In this document: piece by piece, positions 59,901 to 64,000 of the stretch
How the letters are laid out: each line of letters begins with the position of its first letter
Numbering within the stretch: position 1 is the first letter of the stretch
Assembly: GCA_946406115.1 (NCBI GenBank)
Contig: OX291545.1
Location: forward strand, 8,198,001-8,262,000
Direction of reading: 5' to 3'
DNA: 64,000 nt
DNA from: Apoda limacodes
Lineage: Eukaryota; Arthropoda; Insecta; Lepidoptera; Limacodidae
Notes under the pieces: model-generated
Databases searched by the model: none
Told to the model about the DNA's origin: nothing
The model's input: the letters and a program-made list of their open reading frames with translations, nothing else
Position numbers and translations under genes: made by a program

Positions 59901-62130
59901 ATTGTTGTTTCTAAAATCCTAAAATTGGTGTTTAGCCATAAACTCAGCCAGTGTGTATGTGCTCATTCAACTATTTAATTCGATGTTGATTGATTTTTTG
60001 CTTTAGATGATTAATCAATTTACTAAAGACTAATATAATTATTACGATAATTTTTAAATACTCATTCATTAACTCTTACTCATACATAGTTTAGTCTTAT
60101 CATTATTCTGTGAACGTGGGGTTCGTCTATGACCCTATACAAGTCCTTACGTCAATCACGTTATAAAACAATGACTAATTTCAACTCAAATTAATTGACT
60201 TAATAATATCCATATAAAAAATATCCATATCATTATACCTATATCATATCATTTTTAATCAAATACGTGTTTTTTGATAAAAAGGGGTAAATACGATAAG
60301 GTTCTCATTTTAATAATATATTTATATGTATGTACTTACACCAGCTAAATATCTGTATTCTGATGGCTCTCCTAAATCCAATTTCTTCTTTTCATCTTTG
60401 GTCAGTCCAGCCAGCACACAGTAAAACACGTGATAATTCCTCTCATCTGGACCCTGAAAAACTATTCTTGATTTTTCCAAAAGATATTGTTCTATTTTGG
60501 CACCTTCAATGACTCCATTACTGTTAAAGTGAATATCGATGTACTTGCCAAATCTGGATGAATTGTCATTTCTGACAGTTTTTGCGTTGCCAAAAGCTTC
60601 AAGTATTGGGTTTGCTTCCAGAATCTGTAATGAGATTGTTTAGTTATTACATTTTGAGCTCAAAAATATTAAATTGTTGTGTCTTTACTAAAAGAAGGAT
60701 GTTAGAGGCTGACCTGCTGTTCTATCCAGGAATGTTTACCGCTGATAGCAGCAAGATACTGCAGGATGAGCTTCGTGGACTCTGTTTTCCCTGCACCTGA
60801 CTCTCCGCTGATTACTATACACTGGTCCTGACCATAGCGGCGCATGTGCGCATACGCATTGTCGCCTATCGCAAATATATGTGGTGGCAACTCCCCTATC
60901 TTCCGCTCTTTGTATAATTTGATTTGGTCTGCGGTGTATATTGGTAGGATTTGGTACGGGTTTACCGCTACTAATATTGAGCCTGTGTATGTCTGTAAAT
61001 AAATAAAATAATCAATAATAAATAATAATAACAACCAAAAACAACTGCTGGATATACAACTAGATGCATATAAAATATTTATAAACCAACTAAATAACTT
61101 AAGTAACTTTCTCAACTAACACAAAACTAACAAAAAATACAGGACTCTATTTCAAATTTAGTTCAAGGAACAAGTAAAAGCTATTATATTACATTTATTT
61201 AGTTGTTAATTATGTATAGATATACCTACACACACATAACACAATATTGCTATATATACACACCCTAACAACTGTTATATTATATGTACTAAGCTAATTT
61301 CAGTAAAAAATCCGAATTACCTCTAAATTTCCACTACAGATCATTCTCGAACATTGTTGTCAAGCAATGTATAACATATTAGTATGACAATATTTGCATT
61401 ACAAAGTAATAAGTAGGTACGTCACTTTACATAGTGTTCGACACTTGTACCAATTCCAAGTTTTGGCGTTTTAAACCATACGGTAATTAGTTATATTCTT
61501 CTTTTATATAATAAAATGTTGTTATTCTATGTATAAACGTTAATGGTATAGGTATTTAGCGTTTAATGTTTGAGCAGCCTTACAATACTTGGTGGTAGGA
61601 TATGTGTAATTAAATATAATAGTGAGTCAACTCGGCCGTTTGAGAGAGCATCAATAAGGTGCGTGTGGTAGAAGAGAGGCTTCCCCTCTCACCTGCGCGT
61701 CTGAGACGTACCAAACTAACTTCCTTCACGCGTTTGGTACGCTCACCACCCCTCACGCGTACGTGGCATGTTACGAGCGTCGATTATGCGTTATTGTTAG
61801 TATATTGCTCGCGCTGACAAAGAAGTTGACTTACTATTAGATTTTATTACATAGTGATAGTATACTTACATATATAAGATTCTCGTTGTATCGTATAAGT
61901 AGATTCCTTAGTATGCCAGCCTCGTGCAGGTCGCCGAGGGAGATCATGTCCTCGACTCCGTGCACTGAGGTGGCGTGCATAGCCTTGATGCGTCGCTCCG
62001 GTGGCAGCCATTGCTCCTGTCCATCGTCGTCCCTCACCCTGATGCGCCGCCCCTCAGCCGCCAGCACCCGGGCGCCGATCGCCACATCGAACTCCCGACC
62101 AGAAACTGGCTCGATCCATATGTAATCACC
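47785..62130 (-). CDS. ck: Myosin VIIa (crinkled), nearly complete gene, 12 coding exons
   Basis: This unconventional actin motor shapes actin bundles in bristles, hairs and auditory organs of insects. Coding exons on the minus strand are 62130-61870, 60992-60714, 60624-60340, 59498-57903, 57818-57591, 54979-54740, 53514-53350, 53258-52974, 52870-50402, 49709-49510, 48903-48636 and 47991-47785. They join in frame to 2160 residues ending in TGA, the length of fly ck less about six N-terminal residues. Domain order: motor (P-loop, switch I and II), IQ motifs, short charged helix, MyTH4, FERM, SH3, MyTH4, FERM. All junctions are phase 0 except that between the tenth and eleventh exons (phase 2). 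No stops or frameshifts, so the gene looks functional. The first codons must lie in an upstream exon that I did not find before 64000. Confidence 0.95.
48175..48270. repeat. SINE/LINE-type 3' fragment
   Basis: It has GCTATGGCCTAAATATCCTT, TCAAGGAAAAGCCTGTGCCC and CAGTTGAGGC in the order seen at 17455-17540. It lies in the last ck intron. Confidence 0.35.
48372..48600 (+). repeat. Full-length tRNA-derived SINE (family B)
   Basis: The head GCGGCCTAGTTGGTATTGTG leads to a B box within GGTATGGGTTCGATTCCCGT (GGTTCGATTCCC). The body has a run of about 11 As, TGTATCCGGTGTCTAGTATG, CATAACACAAGCTTTGCTTA and GGGGCCAGACGGCGCTGTGT. It lies in the last ck intron, antisense to the gene, ending about 35 bases from exon 11. 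Fragments of the same family are at 1640 and 13736. Confidence 0.8.
48636..48903 (-). CDS. ck: ck exon 11 (second FERM domain)
   Basis: The exon starts after TTTCTAG; its first A completes the proline codon split from exon 10, then [20 protein letters not shown] follows. It includes [20 protein letters not shown] and [19 protein letters not shown], and ends HPQTK at a GTAACT donor (48635). All residues align with the FERM F2-F3 region of insect myosin VIIa. Confidence 0.95.
49135..49475 (+). mobile_element. LINE 3'-end fragment (family L) in ck intron
   Basis: It reads antisense to ck: GATGCCCACGGCTACTTTCT, CGCTCGCCATCGGCAGGGAA, GTGCGGTTTCAGAAACTTCC and GTTCTTCAAGAAAGAAGTAA, then a decayed end reaching ACCCCTGGTATTGCAAGCGT. 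A frame exists at 49111-49344 but is only part of the tail, with small deletions. Confidence 0.75.
49510..49709 (-). CDS. ck: ck exon 10 (second FERM domain)
   Basis: After a CTTCCAG acceptor it opens [20 protein letters not shown], then [20 protein letters not shown], and ends ELQTI plus two bases (CC) at a GTGAGT donor (49509). This is the only exon that ends out of phase 0 and it fits the one-base start of exon 11. Confidence 0.94.
50402..52870 (-). CDS. ck: ck exon 9 (large tail exon: MyTH4, FERM, SH3, MyTH4, start of FERM)
   Basis: An 823-codon exon encoding most of the tail. It begins [20 protein letters not shown], within the first MyTH4 domain, then [20 protein letters not shown]. 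The first FERM domain follows (near [20 protein letters not shown] and [20 protein letters not shown]). An SH3 domain follows ([20 protein letters not shown] to [20 protein letters not shown]). Then comes the second MyTH4 ([20 protein letters not shown]) and the start of the second FERM ([20 protein letters not shown]), ending QFTYQ at a GTATGT donor. The acceptor is ATATTTCAG. Confidence 0.97.
52974..53258 (-). CDS. ck: ck exon 8 (first MyTH4 domain)
   Basis: After a TTTTTTAG acceptor it opens [20 protein letters not shown], then [20 protein letters not shown] and [20 protein letters not shown], ending GEDVRRKLQ at a GTAAGT donor. It is 95 codons, phase 0 at both ends, and lies in the N-terminal half of the first MyTH4 region. 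Confidence 0.95.
53350..53514 (-). CDS. ck: ck exon 7 (MyTH4 boundary)
   Basis: 55 codons after a TGTTACAG acceptor. It starts [20 protein letters not shown], an acidic segment, and continues [20 protein letters not shown] and [11 protein letters not shown], ending at a GTAAGT donor (53349). The initial Met is internal, not a translation start. Confidence 0.93.
53515..54739 (-). other. ck intron 6
   Basis: AT-rich intron with a GC patch at 54030-54095 (CGCCGGCCGCGGGCTCGC). No repeat family or embedded gene recognised. Confidence 0.5.
54740..54979 (-). CDS. ck: ck exon 6 (charged helix after the IQ motifs)
   Basis: 80 codons after a GTTAAAG acceptor. It starts [20 protein letters not shown], a highly charged alternating Glu/Arg/Lys helix typical of the single alpha-helix/short coiled region that follows the lever arm. 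It then reads EEPVDD-like ([20 protein letters not shown]) and ends LRADQQE at a GTGAGG donor. Confidence 0.93.
54980..57590 (-). other. ck intron 5
   Basis: 2.6 kb, AT-rich. It contains a ~112-bp direct repeat (AATCTTAGTATCTTGCTTTT at 56156 and 56268) with an 11-bp perfect hairpin TACTACTACTC/GAGTAGTAGTA at about 56368-56391. No gene recognised; the + open frame at 55363-55614 has no domain. Confidence 0.5.
57591..57818 (-). CDS. ck: ck exon 5 (IQ motifs)
   Basis: 76 codons after a GGTTCTAG acceptor. It reads [20 protein letters not shown], then [20 protein letters not shown], the last IQ calmodulin-binding motifs, then a charged stretch ending [10 protein letters not shown] at a GTGTGT donor. 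The frame and domain order fit exactly between exons 4 and 6. Confidence 0.94.
57903..59498 (-). CDS. ck: ck exon 4 (most of the motor domain and first IQ motifs)
   Basis: 532 codons after a TTCTTTCAG acceptor, beginning [20 protein letters not shown]. It contains switch II ([27 protein letters not shown] at about residues 425-432 of the assembled fragment), the relay region, and the actin-binding segment ([20 protein letters not shown], then [16 protein letters not shown]). The SH1-like helix ([20 protein letters not shown]) and converter follow. It ends with the first IQ motifs ([36 protein letters not shown]) and SLQ at a GTGAGC donor. Confidence 0.97.
59581..59727. mobile_element. MITE in ck intron 3 (147 bp)
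   Basis: The left end AACTTGTTTAGTGCAACAAA and right end TTTGTTGCACTGTAAGTTGT are inverted copies of about 30 bp with a few mismatches, and GTTTTCTGAC pairs with GTCAGAAAAG inside. Transposase is absent and the target duplication is unclear. Confidence 0.6.
60340..60624 (-). CDS. ck: ck exon 3 (motor domain, switch I)
   Basis: 95 codons after a CTCATTACAG acceptor, beginning [20 protein letters not shown]. The switch I element [10 protein letters not shown] is at residues 199-208 of the assembled fragment. It continues [20 protein letters not shown], then [20 protein letters not shown], and ends EYRYLAG at a GTAAGT donor. No methionine start is expected here, so a simple start-codon ORF search would miss it. 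Confidence 0.96.
60714..60992 (-). CDS. ck: ck exon 2 (motor domain, P-loop)
   Basis: 93 codons after a TTTACAG acceptor, beginning [20 protein letters not shown]. It contains the ATP-binding P-loop GESGAGKT (about residues 150-157 of the assembled fragment) and [20 protein letters not shown], ending at a GTCAGC donor. The P-loop is complete, so the motor should bind nucleotide. Confidence 0.97.
60993..61869 (-). other. ck intron 1
   Basis: 877 bases with a GC-richer stretch at 61625-61775 (repeated ACGCGTTTGGTACG-type words). No exon or repeat family recognised. Confidence 0.5.
61870..62130 (-). CDS. ck: ck exon 1 in window (N-terminal SH3-like part of the motor)
   Basis: 87 codons after a CATTCCAG acceptor. 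It opens [20 protein letters not shown], then [20 protein letters not shown] and [20 protein letters not shown], ending LIY at a GTAAGT donor. It lacks the usual start MVxxTR, which must be in a separate short upstream exon. Confidence 0.96.
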
Positions 62131-62959
62131 CTGGAATGCATATAATTTTATATTGTTATATGTTTTTTACGATAATGCCAGACCTCATATTCAAACCAAG
62201 AAGTAATATTACAGCATCTTCCTATTATCATCGCTAGCGGCAAAGAATTCACTCTACTCTCTAGCAACATAGTCAGACAGCCAATGATGTATTTATGGCT
62301 CCTCACGCCGCTCATCGCTCTGCTCTCCTGGCGCGACGGAGCATGACGTGCGGCATGACACGTAACGTGGCCACACTATGTCTCTGCCTCCTTTCCTCGC
62401 TACTTCCCATACCACTCAACGAGTGTGTGGCAGGATTTTAGAGGTATAGGTAGATACTTCCTCCCGCGAACGCTTGGTTGGCTTTGCATTACAGTTTGGG
62501 GTTCTTCAGAAGGGGACGTTCTAGATTTAAAAAAAACCTTATTAATTTTGTAATTTTATAAGCATCTAGAAGTCAAAAGAGAAGCAGATAGGTAGTTACT
62601 ACGTCATTAACTTTTAATGTATTTTAACTCCCAGTTCTATCATATAAAACACCTAAGAAAAATATCAGCATGAGACGAAATATAGTGAAGTTAGAAACAT
62701 AGAAAGCTGTGAAGACGACATGACGAAATTATAAGGGCTTTTATTGACATTCCTGTTTTTTCTTTACCAGCCTCATACCACTTGGAGTCTTTGTTTCCTC
62801 TATGACTGTTCGGGCACGACCTGCCGCAACCTTAGGCGACTATAATTAGGGCAGTATCCCATTAAGTAACAATAGATACACTAGCACAGTGAGGTACACA
62901 ACACACAGTACACAAAGTACAAATGTACTTCACACCTTTTTTATGTCCTCCCGATATGT
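62131..62959 (-). other. Upstream ck intron with a LINE scrap
   Basis: Noncoding sequence upstream of the first visible ck exon. A 58-bp scrap of LINE family L is at 62455-62512 (ACTTCCTCCCGCGAACGCTT, then TTTGGGGTTCTTCAGAAGG). I found no short exon encoding the ck start. Confidence 0.45.
62455..62512 (+). repeat. LINE 3'-end scrap (family L)
   Basis: It matches the segment CTTCCTCCCGCGAACGCTTG and GGGTTCTTCA-GAAGG of the 49135-49475 copy, in + orientation. Confidence 0.55.
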
Positions 62960-64000
62960 GATGAACATTTAAGTGATATTCTTCACGATACTTTTGCTTC
63001 CTGTGAACGTAATCTGAATAAATGTCATATTAATGCTCAGAGCATTCCGGCCCACTATTCAGATCTACTTACTACTTTCAATAGCAATCGAATCCATGCG
63101 TGTCTTGTCTCCGAAACCTTTTTAAAGCCCACCCTGATGTCTACCTCGTATGCACTTCCGGGCTACGTGTTAATCCGGAATGACCGCACAGGCAAAGGCG
63201 GAGGTGGTGTGGCAATATATCTAAGATCAGATCTAAAGTTTAAAATAATTAAACAATCCCCATCTAATTATTCTGCTTCAATGGAATTTATTTTCATAGA
63301 TATTAATATACGTTCCACCCTATTCCTTCTTGGTGTGGTATATGCACCCCCCTTTATCAACTATTTTGACCAACTAGAACAATTACTTGTAAATACATTT
63401 ACCTAGTTACGATCACTTTTTATTGATGGGTGACTTTAATACCTGCTTGTTACGAAATGACACAAGGTCTAATAAACTGAAAAAGTTGTATAACTCAACT
63501 AACACTAAAATCCTCAAACTAAGCCCCACCTATCATGTCAATGATTCTCACACTCTACTAGATCTTATACTCACTCTCCTACCCGAACGTATTTCTTCCT
63601 ATGGACAGATTGCTGGGCCTGACTTCTCTCACCATGACCTAATATTTGCTTCATACAAACTCAAAACACCAAAACTTAAACCTAAAGACATTTTTCAGCG
63701 TAACCTTAGCTCTATTGATCAAATCAAATTAGTCTCTGATGCTAGTTGTATCGACTGGAAACAAATCGTGTCTTTGGATTCTGTTGACAGCAAATTAGAA
63801 TTATTCAATCGGTATATCACAGAACTATATGACAATCACGCGCCAATAAAGCCAGTACGCATGAAACGTTTCCCTGCCACATGGCTTACAAATGAAATAC
63901 GAGCTATTATGGCTCGTAGAGATTGTGTGAAACGTAAGGATAAAAAATTTCCTACTCAAGATAATTTAAAGCAGCTAGAAATCATTGCAACAACATAAGG
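62960..64000 (+). mobile_element. LINE endonuclease domain (non-LTR), running off the window end
   Basis: The + strand encodes an APE-type endonuclease. From about 62968 it reads HLSDILHDTFASCERN; then CHINAQSIPAHYSDLL, the N-terminal catalytic Asn motif, and CLVSETFLK with its catalytic Glu. The frame 63137-63406 gives YVLIRNDRTGKGGGGVAIYL and LLGVVYAPPF. After a one-base frameshift near 63405, MGDFNTCLL (the catalytic GDFN motif) and SHHDLIFASYKL (the SDH-like motif) follow in 63423-63998. CR1/jockey-type LINE; the RT lies beyond the window. It is inserted in the upstream ck intron, antisense to ck. Confidence 0.85.

Noticed and set aside
61886..62125. + strand open frame of 79 codons
   Set aside because: Antisense shadow of ck exon 1.

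Overview
This is a eukaryotic, AT-rich, transposon-dense window, most likely from a moth or butterfly (Lepidoptera). The evidence is spliced genes with GT-AG introns whose products closely match insect proteins, together with repeat families that I recognise as typical of lepidopteran genomes. The species is not known to me.

Two conserved host genes sit at the ends in convergent orientation. At the left, on the + strand, are the last three coding exons of Suppressor of Hairless (Su(H)/RBPJ/CSL, the Notch-pathway DNA-binding factor), 1273-2871. At the right, on the - strand, are twelve coding exons of myosin VIIa (crinkled, ck) running from 62130 down to a stop at 47785. They give 2160 residues, lacking only the first few codons, which must lie in an upstream exon not found here. 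Both genes use phase-compatible junctions. I recall both genes lying in the same region (35B) of the Drosophila melanogaster map, so the convergent pair may be old microsynteny.

The roughly 45 kb between them holds no further intact host gene that I can support and is filled with transposon debris. From left to right: a 0.86-kb decayed mariner (5180-6042); MITEs and lepidopteran interspersed repeats (8.6-9.4 kb); a tRNA-derived SINE and a hAT transposase fragment (11.9-12.8 kb); 3' ends of one LINE family, scattered in six places; a second mariner relic (15.2-16.1 kb); LINE reverse-transcriptase, endonuclease and 3' fragments (19.2-26 kb); piggyBac, pogo and Helitron helicase fragments (22.5-28.9 kb); a non-autonomous hAT element with a perfect 8-bp target duplication (26542-26838); a Helitron with a captured or hypothetical ORF (30401-31685); a 65-72-bp tandem array split by a recent jockey-like LINE insertion (31.7-33.3 kb); and a foldback built from 5S-rRNA-like arms (34.1-34.4 kb).

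The most striking object is an 8885-bp Foldback-like Mutator (MULE) element at 35407-44291. It has long terminal inverted repeats made mostly of a ~104-bp satellite. It carries a MULE transposase gene on the + strand with all three DDE residues (frameshifted near its 5' end) and a second, decayed MULE transposase on the - strand. An exact 8-bp target-site duplication (CTGAGATC) flanks it. It appears to have landed inside an exon of a gene resembling insect SWIM/YqaJ-type proteins. A Helitron and a lepidopteran repeat are nested inside it.

The right-hand 16 kb is the ck gene, with a SINE, LINE scraps and a MITE in its introns, and an endonuclease-domain LINE fragment running off the window end.
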